Assembly (NCBI GenBank): GCA_029858165.1
Contig: JAOUFO010000118.1
Location: 1 to 5,893, forward strand
Direction: 5' to 3'
DNA length: 5,893 nt
Origin: Deltaproteobacteria bacterium
GTDB taxonomy: Bacteria > SAR324 > JACQKK01
Shown: positions 1 to 5,893 of the stretch, one piece after another
Layout of the letters: each line of letters begins with the position of its first letter
Position numbering within the stretch: position 1 is the stretch's first letter
The notes under the pieces: model-generated
Databases searched by the model: none
What the model was told of the DNA's origin: nothing
The model's input: the letters and a program-made list of their open reading frames with translations, nothing else
Position numbers and translations under genes: made by a program

Positions 1-2505
1 CGGGAACTGTGCGCCGATGCTTTGGAAGGCGAGGGAAAAGCCGAACCCCGGCTGATGGTGCTGGCCCCCCTGTACCGGCCCGGAAGCCGCCATCCGGCCA
101 TGCTGGATACCCCCGGCCATCTGAGCGGCGTGGCCGAAAGCCTGTTGGCCGAAGGGTTTACCCGGTTGCGGATCCAGGGAGAAGTGGTGGAGTTGTCCGA
201 GGGGGTCCCCCCCACGGGCACAAAACCGGTAAAGAAGGTCCGCTCCAAAAAGGAAGAACCGGAAATTGACCTGGTCCTGGACCGGCTGAAACTGACCCCC
301 GGGGCCAGAAAACGGGTGGCGGAAGCCCTGGAGACGGCCTTTGAAAAAGGGCACGGTCTGGCCCGGCTCCACTGGCCGGACGGCGAACAGCCGGACCGGC
401 TGGTCAGCGAACGTCCCGGCTGCGTGGCCTGTGATTTCTACCAGGATGAGCCGCTCTCCCCCCGGATGTTTTCGTTCAATTCCCATGTGGGGGCCTGTCC
501 GGCCTGTTCCGGCCTGGGCAAGGCGGCCCAGGTGGACCCGGCCCTGCTGGTGCCTTTTGGGGACAAACCCCTGCTGGACGGCGCCCTGGAGCCGGGGGCT
601 GTGGGCCGCCATTTGTCCCGCAAAAACAGCCGCAGCTGGCGGGCGGTGACGGCATTCGCCAAGCGGGAGGGGATAGACCTCCGCCTGCCGTTTCACCGAT
701 TGTCCCCGGACCACCGGCGGATGCTGTTGTTTGGAGACGGTCAACCTTTGCGGTACGCCAAACGGGTGTTTGGCCGCACCCGTCAGGTTTCCGCCGAGGT
801 GTTTGCCGGGCTGGGGGGGTTGGTGGATGAGTTGTACCGGGGAGAGGATTCCGCCCGGTGGGCGGAGGCCGTCGGGCCGCTACTGGCCGATACCCCCTGC
901 CGGGAATGCGGGGGGGAGCGGTTGAAACCGGAATACCGGGCGGTCACCCTGGATGGAATGTCCATCCACGGATTTGGCGAATTGACGGTGGGGCAGGCCC
1001 TGGAAAGGATTAACGGGATGGTGCTGGGTGAAACCGATTCCGTGGTGGCCCAACAGCCGTTGCGCGAAATCAAGGCCCGGCTGGGATTTTTGCAGGATGT
1101 GGGGCTGGCGTATCTGACTCTCAACCGGGAGGCGGCCACTCTTTCCGGGGGGGAATCCCAGCGCATCCGGCTGGCCGGCCAGATAGGGGCCTATCTGGTG
1201 GGGGTGTTGTATGTGCTGGACGAGCCCACAATCGGGCTGCACCCAAAAGATACCGCCCGGCTGCTGGGGACCTTGCGCACTTTGCGGGACCTGGGCAACA
1301 CGGTGGTGGTGGTGGAGCACGACCCGGAAACCATCCTGGCCGCCGACCATGTGGTGGATATGGGGCCGGGGGCGGGCCACCTCGGGGGGGAGATTGTGGC
1401 CCAGGGCACCCCCCGTCAATTGATGGACCATCCCGCATCCCTCACCGGGGCGTATCTTTCCGGCAGAAAATCCATTCCCATTCCCCCTGCCCCCAGGCCG
1501 GGGCGGGGCGGTCCGGGCCTGATGGTGGAGGGAGCCACGGCCCATAACCTGAAAAACCTGACGGTGGAATTCCCTTTGGGAAAATTTGTGGCGGTCACCG
1601 GGGTTTCCGGCTGTGGAAAATCCTCTCTGGTGGTGGAAACCCTGCAAAAAGGGCTGCAACAACGGCTTGGAGGGGCGCGGGTGGTGCCCGGCCCCCACCA
1701 GGGGCTGCGGGGAGCCGAAGGGGTGGGCCAGGTGGTGGTGATAGACCAATCCCCCATCGGCCGCTCCCCCAAATCCAACCCGGCCACCTATGTGGGTGCC
1801 ATGGATCCCCTGCGTCGGTTGATGGCCCAACTGCCAGAATCCATGACCCGGGGTTACAAACCGGGCCGGTTTTCCTTTAATGTAAAGGGGGGCCGTTGCG
1901 AAGCCTGCGAAGGACGGGGGCAAAACCACATAGAAATGCATTTTCTGGCCGATGTGTGGGTGGATTGCGAGGCGTGCGGCGGCGCCCGGTTTAACCGGCA
2001 AACCCTGGAAGTGCGGTTTAAAGGCAAAAACATCGCGGATATTCTGGGGCTGGAGGTGGAGCAGGCGGCGGAATTGTTTGTCAACCAGCCGGTGGTGCGC
2101 AAAAAACTGGCCACCCTTCATCAGGTGGGACTGGGCTATCTGAAGCTGGGACAGCCTTCCAACACGTTGTCCGGCGGTGAGGCCCAACGGGTCAAACTGG
2201 CAGCCGAACTAAGCCGTCCCTCCAACGGGGATACGGTGTATATTCTGGATGAACCCACCACCGGGCTTCATCTGGATGACACGGCCCGGCTGCTGGAATT
2301 GCTTCACCGGCTGGCGGACCAGGGCAACACCATCATTGTGATAGAACACAATCTGGATGTGATCAAAACCGCCGACTGGGTGATTGACCTGGGGCCGGAA
2401 GGAGGGGATGGGGGAGGTCGGCTGGTGGCTCAGGGCACCCCGGCCCAGGTGGCCCTGCACCCCCAAAGCCATACGGGGGCGGCCCTGGCCCCGCTGTTTC
2501 AATAA
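1..2505 (+). CDS. uvrA: UvrA, excinuclease ABC subunit A (5' end outside window)
   Basis: UvrA is the cytoplasmic damage-sensing ATPase of nucleotide excision repair; it loads UvrB onto lesions. The frame is open from base 1, so 834 residues are visible and roughly 110-130 N-terminal residues, including the first Walker A, are missing compared with the usual ~940. Numbering from base 1: a UvrB-binding-like region begins near R17-LMVLAP. Zinc module 1 is C141/C144/C166/C169. A further CxxC is C300/C303. ATPase I has signature LSGGE at 381-385, Walker B ending D407-E408 and H-loop H440. ATPase II has Walker A G534-VSGCGKS-541, zinc module 2 C633/C636/C656/C659, signature 723-727, Walker B D750-E751 and H783. 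The second half is strongly canonical (IDQSPIGRSPKSNPATY, LDEPTTGLH, IEHNLDVIKTADW). The first half is more diverged: the usual RKGEH and IEVVVDRL stretches are not seen. It could be a normal UvrA or the C-terminal copy of a tandem UvrA. Confidence 0.96.
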   Translation, partial: RELCADALEGEGKAEPRLMVLAPLYRPGSRHPAMLDTPGHLSGVAESLLAEGFTRLRIQGEVVELSEGVPPTGTKPVKKVRSKKEEPEIDLVLDRLKLTPGARKRVAEALETAFEKGHGLARLHWPDGEQPDRLVSERPGCVACDFYQDEPLSPRMFSFNSHVGACPACSGLGKAAQVDPALLVPFGDKPLLDGALEPGAVGRHLSRKNSRSWRAVTAFAKREGIDLRLPFHRLSPDHRRMLLFGDGQPLRYAKRVFGRTRQVSAEVFAGLGGLVDELYRGEDSARWAEAVGPLLADTPCRECGGERLKPEYRAVTLDGMSIHGFGELTVGQALERINGMVLGETDSVVAQQPLREIKARLGFLQDVGLAYLTLNREAATLSGGESQRIRLAGQIGAYLVGVLYVLDEPTIGLHPKDTARLLGTLRTLRDLGNTVVVVEHDPETILAADHVVDMGPGAGHLGGEIVAQGTPRQLMDHPASLTGAYLSGRKSIPIPPAPRPGRGGPGLMVEGATAHNLKNLTVEFPLGKFVAVTGVSGCGKSSLVVETLQKGLQQRLGGARVVPGPHQGLRGAEGVGQVVVIDQSPIGRSPKSNPATYVGAMDPLRRLMAQLPESMTRGYKPGRFSFNVKGGRCEACEGRGQNHIEMHFLADVWVDCEACGGARFNRQTLEVRFKGKNIADILGLEVEQAAELFVNQPVVRKKLATLHQVGLGYLKLGQPSNTLSGGEAQRVKLAAELSRPSNGDTVYILDEPTTGLHLDDTARLLELLHRLADQGNTIIVIEHNLDVIKTADWVIDLGPEGGDGGGRLVAQGTPAQVALHPQSHTGAALAPLFQ

Positions 2506-2526
2506 CCACCTGAATCCAAAACCCAA

Positions 2527-2551
2527 GGGGGGATGTCTCCATCCCTTTTTT
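2527..2551 (+). terminator. Rho-independent terminator after uvrA
   Basis: A perfect 6-bp stem, GGGATG (2530-2535) with CATCCC (2540-2545), closes a TCTC tetraloop and runs directly into six T residues (2546-2551). The G residues at 2527-2529 can also form G-U pairs with the first T residues, lengthening the stem. It lies 21 bases after the uvrA stop codon, the expected place for an intrinsic terminator. It would separate uvrA from the HAD gene or attenuate read-through into it. Confidence 0.8.
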
Positions 2552-2577
2552 AAACACAAGTGGAACCCAAAAACCCT

Positions 2578-3270
2578 GTGAAAACAAAACTGGTATTGTT
2601 TGATATTGACGGAACCCTGCTTACCACCCACGGGCAATCCCCCCGGGCCTTAAAAGAGGCCATGGAGCGGGTTTACGGCTGTCTTCCGGCAGACAACGGC
2701 TATTTGATGGACGGCAAAACCGAATTGAGGATTGTGCATGAACTGATGGACGGGGAGGGTTTTACCCGGGATCAGGTGGAAGCCGGTCTGGAGGATTTCT
2801 GGCAGGCCTATTTTGATATTCTGGAGGCCACCCTGGACCCTGCCGGGGTGACGGTGTATCCCGGAGTGCGGGACCTGGTTCGGCGGCTGGAGGCTCATCC
2901 CCAGGTGGTGATGGGGTTGCTGACCGGCAACTGTGAAGAATCCTCCTTCCTCAAACTGCGGGCGGCAGGGCTGGCCCATTCCTTTGCTTTTGGAGCCTAC
3001 GGCCAATTTGAGGAAAACCGGGAGGCCCTGCCCAAAACCGCCCTGGAACTGGCCCGCTGGAATTGCGGGGTCCGTTTCAAGGGAAAATCGGTGGTGTTGC
3101 TGGGGGATACCCCCAGTGATATCCAGTGCGGCAGCCCTTACGGGTTTCACACCATCGCGGTGGCCACCGGGGTGTATGGGGCGGCCCAATTGGAACCCCA
3201 TCAGCCGGACAGTCTGTTCCAGGATTTTTCCGACCTCCCCGCGGTGTTGCAGGCCATCGGCGTCAAATAA
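2578..3270 (+). CDS. HAD-superfamily phosphatase (phosphoglycolate phosphatase-like)
   Basis: Predicted cytoplasmic Mg-dependent phosphohydrolase of 230 residues with an alpha-helical cap. Motif I is FDIDGTL, with nucleophile D9 and acid/base D11. Motif II is LLTGN, with T116. K153 (LPKTALELA) is the likely motif III lysine. Motif IV is LLGDTPSDI, with D177 and D181. The cap lies between motifs I and II (about residues 16-85), the arrangement seen in phosphoglycolate phosphatase and beta-phosphoglucomutase relatives. The C-terminal VATGVYG followed by an acidic DSLFQDFSDL tail is typical of this group. The substrate cannot be read from sequence. I chose GTG 2578 because it puts motif I at the usual distance from the N-terminus; GTG 2560 would add six residues. 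Neither has a clear Shine-Dalgarno sequence. The gene begins 26 bases after the uvrA terminator, so its transcription depends on read-through or on a promoter I cannot identify. Confidence 0.9.
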   Translation: MKTKLVLFDIDGTLLTTHGQSPRALKEAMERVYGCLPADNGYLMDGKTELRIVHELMDGEGFTRDQVEAGLEDFWQAYFDILEATLDPAGVTVYPGVRDLVRRLEAHPQVVMGLLTGNCEESSFLKLRAAGLAHSFAFGAYGQFEENREALPKTALELARWNCGVRFKGKSVVLLGDTPSDIQCGSPYGFHTIAVATGVYGAAQLEPHQPDSLFQDFSDLPAVLQAIGVK

Positions 3271-3356
3271 CCGCATATGGACCTGTTTTTACAGGGGGGG
3301 TTGTGGCAAATTAAGGGGTGACCGCCAAACATCAATCACCTTTTGGGGAATTTGTG
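3271..3356 (+). other. Intergenic region with two inverted repeats and a G7 tract
   Basis: This 86-base gap separates the HAD gene from the response regulator. It holds a perfect small hairpin, CCTGT (3282-3286), TTTT loop, ACAGG (3291-3295), running into seven G residues (3294-3300). A second inverted repeat pairs AAGGGGTGA (3313-3321) with TCACCTTTT (3336-3344), with two G-U pairs and a 14-base loop. A TTTACA at 3288-3293 resembles a -35 element, but no convincing -10 lies at the right distance. Neither repeat is a strong intrinsic terminator. Confidence 0.4.
3345..3349 (+). promoter_or_regulatory. Ribosome binding site deciding the response regulator start
   Basis: GGGGA lies seven bases before the GTG at 3357, a good Shine-Dalgarno spacing, and four bases before the GTG at 3354. 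The other candidate start, GTG 3318, has its purine run (AAGGGG) overlapping the start codon itself, which would not work as a binding site. This favours a protein beginning MERILIVDDE, the normal length for a receiver domain. Confidence 0.5.
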
Positions 3357-4433
3357 GTGGAACGGATTCTGATTGTGGATGATGAAAGAATGATCCAGGA
3401 AATGCTGAAGCAGATGCTGGAAATGCGGGGGTACCTTTGTCAAACGGTTTCCAGCGGGGAGGAGGCCCTGGAGGAGTTGGCCCAAAATCCTTACGAACTT
3501 GTTCTATGCGATATGAACATGCGGGGAATCACCGGCATGGAGGTGATTGAACACATCCGGCAAAATTATCCCCAGACCGCCTCCATCATGGTCACCGGAA
3601 CCGATGACCCCCAATTGGCCGAAACCGCCATCCGCACCGGAGCTTACGGCTATCTGGTCAAGCCATTCCGCGAAAACGTCCTGAATATCAATGTGATCAA
3701 CTCCCTTATCCGCCGTCGGCTGGAAATTGAAAGCCGGGAACACCGCCAAACCCTGGAGGCGGAGGTGGAAGATCGCACCCGGGAGCTGACCGAGGCCATG
3801 GAAAAACTGAAACGGGCCGATGTGCGGTTGCGCTATTCCCATCAGGAAACCATCAACCGTTTGTTGCGGGTGGCGGAATTTCGCGACAACGAAACCGCCA
3901 GGCATGTCCAGCGGATGAGCCATTATTGCGAGTTCCTGTCCACTCTGGCCGGGAAATCCAGGGAGGAAAGCGATCTGATCCGCATCGCCAGTGCCATGCA
4001 TGATATCGGCAAACTGGGCATCCCGGACCATATTCTGCTCAAACCGGGCAAATTGACCGATGAAGAGTACAGTCTGATGAAAGAACATGCCCAGATAGGC
4101 TTTAACATTCTGCGGGGGTCCAAGGTGCCCATGTTGGAAACCGCCGCCATGATTGCGTTGACCCACCATGAAAAATATGATGGTTCCGGCTATCCCAAGG
4201 GGTTGAAAAAGGACCACATTCCCCTGGCGGGAAGGATTACCGCCATTTGTGATGTGTTTGACGCCCTGACCTCCATCCGCCCTTACAAACCGGGGTTTTC
4301 CTGGTATGAGGCCATCAACTGGATGCGCCAACACAGCGGCTCCCATTTTGACCCGGGACTGTTGGATTTGTTCATCAACAACATGGACCATGTGGTTTCC
4401 ATCAAAGCCAAATACCCGGACCACGAAGCCTAG
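3357..4433 (+). CDS. Response regulator with HD-GYP c-di-GMP phosphodiesterase domain
   Basis: Two-component output protein of 358 residues, RpfG-like in layout, predicted to hydrolyse cyclic di-GMP in the cytoplasm when its receiver is phosphorylated. The receiver (about 3-118) has acidic pocket D8/D9, phospho-acceptor D52 (LVLCDMNM), switch T80 and K102 (LVKPF). A charged heptad-like linker (about 118-165, RRRLEIESREH... to ...MEKLKRADVRL) looks like a coiled coil for dimerisation. The HD-GYP domain (about 165-350) carries E179 and H183 (ETARH), H215-D216 (MHDIGKLGIPD), H244, H270-H271, the G278-Y279-P280 motif and D299 (CDVFDALTS), so it should be active. No histidine kinase, GGDEF or PilZ gene lies nearby, so the regulator is an orphan within the window. 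The start is ambiguous: GTG 3354 adds one residue and GTG 3318 adds thirteen. The stop lies 24 bases before rppH, suggesting co-transcription. Confidence 0.95.
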   Translation: MERILIVDDERMIQEMLKQMLEMRGYLCQTVSSGEEALEELAQNPYELVLCDMNMRGITGMEVIEHIRQNYPQTASIMVTGTDDPQLAETAIRTGAYGYLVKPFRENVLNINVINSLIRRRLEIESREHRQTLEAEVEDRTRELTEAMEKLKRADVRLRYSHQETINRLLRVAEFRDNETARHVQRMSHYCEFLSTLAGKSREESDLIRIASAMHDIGKLGIPDHILLKPGKLTDEEYSLMKEHAQIGFNILRGSKVPMLETAAMIALTHHEKYDGSGYPKGLKKDHIPLAGRITAICDVFDALTSIRPYKPGFSWYEAINWMRQHSGSHFDPGLLDLFINNMDHVVSIKAKYPDHEA

Positions 4434-4457
4434 CCCCCCCTGCCCGGTTAAAATTCC

Positions 4458-5012
4458 ATGACCTCTGCCCCCCCCGGTTTTGCCCCGTCTGGTTCCACTC
4501 CCCCCCGTTTCCGGCCCAACGTGTGTGCCGTGGTGTGGGACAGTGCCCGGGGGCGGGTGATGGTGTTTCACCGGGTGGATCTGGCCCTGGGAGAGGATTG
4601 CTGGCAGTTTCCCCAGGGGGGCATCCACCCCGGAGAAACCCCGCGGGAGGCCCTGGTGCGGGAGTTGCGGGAGGAAATCGGCACGGACCGGGTGACCATT
4701 CTGCGGCAGGCCCCCCATCCCATCCGCTATCTGTTTTCACCGGATATTCTGGAGCGGTTGATTGAAACCCACCCGGAAAAAGCCGGATACCAGGGCCAGG
4801 AGCAAATCTGGTTTCTGGTTTCTTTGCAGGCAGGGGAGGAGGATATCCATTTTCGCCACCAACCCCCGGAGTTTGATGCCTACCGCTGGGTTTCACCCTC
4901 GGAGGCACTGGACGGGGCCACCCGGTTTAAAACCGGGGCCTACCGGGAAGGGCTGGGGGCTCTGGGCCTGTTGGAAGACCCCCCGTCCATCCCGCCTTTG
5001 GAAGGGGGATAA
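4458..5012 (+). CDS. rppH: RppH-like Nudix hydrolase (RNA 5'-pyrophosphohydrolase)
   Basis: RppH removes pyrophosphate from the 5' triphosphate of mRNA, leaving a monophosphate that stimulates RNase E decay; family members also cleave diadenosine polyphosphates. This 184-residue protein has the RppH entry motif FRPNV (18-22), WQFPQGG (49-55) and a perfect Nudix box from G54 to T76: G54, E60, then R68-E69-L70-R71-E72-E73-I74-G75. Further RppH hallmarks are GQEQIWFLV, PEFDAYRWVS and the FKTGAY segment. ATG 4458 is the only usable start upstream of FRPNV, because in-frame stops at 4431 and 4449 precede it. It has no visible Shine-Dalgarno sequence, and the protein opens with a Pro/Ser/Gly-rich 16-residue tail longer than in E. 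coli RppH. The 24-base gap after the response regulator suggests a shared transcript. The alternative is a generic dinucleoside polyphosphate hydrolase of the same subfamily. Confidence 0.9.
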   Translation: MTSAPPGFAPSGSTPPRFRPNVCAVVWDSARGRVMVFHRVDLALGEDCWQFPQGGIHPGETPREALVRELREEIGTDRVTILRQAPHPIRYLFSPDILERLIETHPEKAGYQGQEQIWFLVSLQAGEEDIHFRHQPPEFDAYRWVSPSEALDGATRFKTGAYREGLGALGLLEDPPSIPPLEGG

Positions 5013-5029
5013 ATCAGGGGGCGGGAGGG
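4987..5029. repeat. Inverted repeat spanning the convergent rppH/TPR stop codons
   Basis: CCATCCCGCC (4987-4996) pairs with GGCGGGAGGG (5020-5029) at nine of ten positions around a 23-base loop that contains both stop codons. No T tract follows on either strand, so it is not a classical intrinsic terminator. It could still protect or pause transcripts ending at this tail-to-tail junction. G/C-rich composition makes a chance match possible. Confidence 0.35.
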
Positions 5030-5893
5030 GGTTCGGAGGATACCGGAAGGGTTGGGCCGGGGCTGTCAATAACCGGAATGGCCTGACGGAACAGCACCCC
5101 ATCATCAATGGGGTCCTTGGCCTCCCGCAGGACCGGGTCGCTGGCCCCCAGATACCGCCGCAGGTAATAGGCCGCTTTTTGGGGGTTGTTCAGCTTGTTG
5201 TACACCTGACTCAACCGGTCCAAAAAGACAGGCACCAGATAGCTTTCTTTTTCAATCCCCGCTTCCAGCCAGTCTCTGGCCTGCACCCAATTGCCGGTGG
5301 CAAGAGCCAACCGGCTGGCCGCGTCAATCAGCCCCAGATCCCGGGGGTACAGGGCCAGACCCTTGGTAAACACCCTTTCAGCCGATTTCGGTTTGCCGTC
5401 CAGCAGGTACAGATTGCCCAACAGCCGGTGCAATGCTCCGACCCCCTGCCGGTTCACAAACGGAGTAAGCCGGTTAATGGCCTTTGAGGCTTTGCCCGTC
5501 AGCCCCAGGGCGGATCCGTACAGATAGGCGGCCTCCCATGGGGGGTTCGGCTCATCCATCAGCGGGGATATTTCTTCCAGTGTTTTGGAAAAATCCCCTT
5601 TCAGGTAGGCCAGCCTTGCCCGGGCAAACCGGATGGCCGACTCATTTTGGGGCAGAGCATAAAGCACCACTCCGGCTTCCACCAGATTGCCCTGCATGGA
5701 AAGCACATCCCCTTTGATCAGCAGACCGTGGTAATCGGTGGGGTTGGCGGCCAGGAATTCGTTTATCTTCTGGGAGGCTTCCGCCACTTTGCGTTCCGCC
5801 AGCAGCCGTTGGATTCTCAGCAACCGGATTTTGGGATAATCGGGATTGATTTTTTCGGCGGAATCCAGGGCCAGATTGCCTTGGACCACCTCG
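5014..5893 (-). CDS. Tetratricopeptide-repeat protein (N-terminus outside window)
   Basis: The frame is open to the window edge, so only the C-terminal ~292 residues are visible; any signal peptide or lipobox would lie outside. Numbering from the GTG at 5889, helix-turn-helix units of about 33-34 residues with small residues at TPR positions run over roughly 18-50, 52-80, 84-117, 118-150, 151-184, 185-217 and 220-250. The clearest are LHRLLGNLYLLDGKPKSAERVFTKGL and VFLDRLSQVYNKLNNPQKAAYYLRRYL (split here only by position). The protein ends in a Pro/Ser-rich tail (...SSEPPPAP). TPR arrays act as protein-protein scaffolds, often in envelope assembly or exopolysaccharide export. The overall style recalls long TPR proteins of PEP-CTERM/exopolysaccharide loci, but nothing visible fixes a role. 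Its stop codon lies one base from that of the convergent rppH. Confidence 0.85.
   Translation of the reverse strand, partial: EVVQGNLALDSAEKINPDYPKIRLLRIQRLLAERKVAEASQKINEFLAANPTDYHGLLIKGDVLSMQGNLVEAGVVLYALPQNESAIRFARARLAYLKGDFSKTLEEISPLMDEPNPPWEAAYLYGSALGLTGKASKAINRLTPFVNRQGVGALHRLLGNLYLLDGKPKSAERVFTKGLALYPRDLGLIDAASRLALATGNWVQARDWLEAGIEKESYLVPVFLDRLSQVYNKLNNPQKAAYYLRRYLGASDPVLREAKDPIDDGVLFRQAIPVIDSPGPTLPVSSEPPPAP

Noticed and set aside
1302..1316. GTG trinucleotide repeat as a microsatellite
   Set aside because: It is only a few units long and encodes the conserved valine strand before the UvrA H-loop (VVVVEH).
880..2187. Long antisense open frame (435 codons) opposite uvrA
   Set aside because: It mirrors the conserved ATPase coding frame and its translation has no recognisable domain. 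High third-position G/C in uvrA removes stops from the opposite strand.
2398..2420. G-quadruplex candidate near the uvrA 3' end
   Set aside because: G runs are uneven and mostly two bases long, and they encode the conserved GPEGG...GG segment of UvrA.
3282..3295. Intrinsic terminator after the HAD gene
   Set aside because: The hairpin has its T run in the loop and is followed by seven G residues, so it lacks the required downstream U tract.
3288..3316. Sigma-70 promoter with TTTACA and TTAAGG
   Set aside because: The -35-like hexamer is good, but the hexamer 17 bases downstream matches the -10 consensus at only about two positions.
3504..4718. Antisense open frame of 404 codons opposite the response regulator and rppH
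   Set aside because: It crosses two well-supported genes and their intergenic gap, is His/Gly/Pro-rich without domains, and is explained by codon bias.
4762..5487. A + strand open frame of 241 codons overlapping the end of rppH and the TPR gene
   Set aside because: Its sequence is low in recognisable structure, while the Nudix and TPR frames it overlaps show clear family motifs.

Overview
The window is GC-rich bacterial chromosomal DNA (roughly 60% G+C by eye), with strong third-position G/C bias and frequent GTG starts. Four genes read on the + strand and one on the - strand, with little non-coding space. The genes are housekeeping or signalling types. An RppH-type Nudix hydrolase beside an HD-GYP response regulator points to a Gram-negative, probably motile or surface-responding proteobacterium or a relative. 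I cannot place it more precisely from sequence alone. I see no mobile element, CRISPR array, tRNA, rRNA or integration scar.

Layout. Positions 1-2505 hold most of a UvrA excinuclease subunit; its start lies outside the window. A compact Rho-independent terminator (2527-2551) follows. Next is a small HAD-superfamily phosphatase (2578-3270). After an 86-base gap containing two small inverted repeats comes a response regulator with an HD-GYP cyclic-di-GMP phosphodiesterase output domain (3357-4433). After 24 bases comes an RppH-like Nudix hydrolase (4458-5012). The last gene, on the - strand (5014-5893, N-terminus outside the window), is a tetratricopeptide-repeat protein. It converges on rppH with one base between the two stop codons.

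How the genes relate. UvrA acts in nucleotide excision repair and appears transcriptionally separated from what follows. The HAD phosphatase, HD-GYP regulator and RppH run in the same direction and could be co-transcribed, at least the last two. All three hydrolyse phosphate-containing compounds, but I see no evidence that they form one pathway. The main points for follow-up are the divergent UvrA, which could be the C-terminal copy of a tandem UvrA, the complete set of trinuclear-type metal ligands in the HD-GYP domain, and the structured gap upstream of that regulator. I do not see convincing evidence of an undescribed system here.
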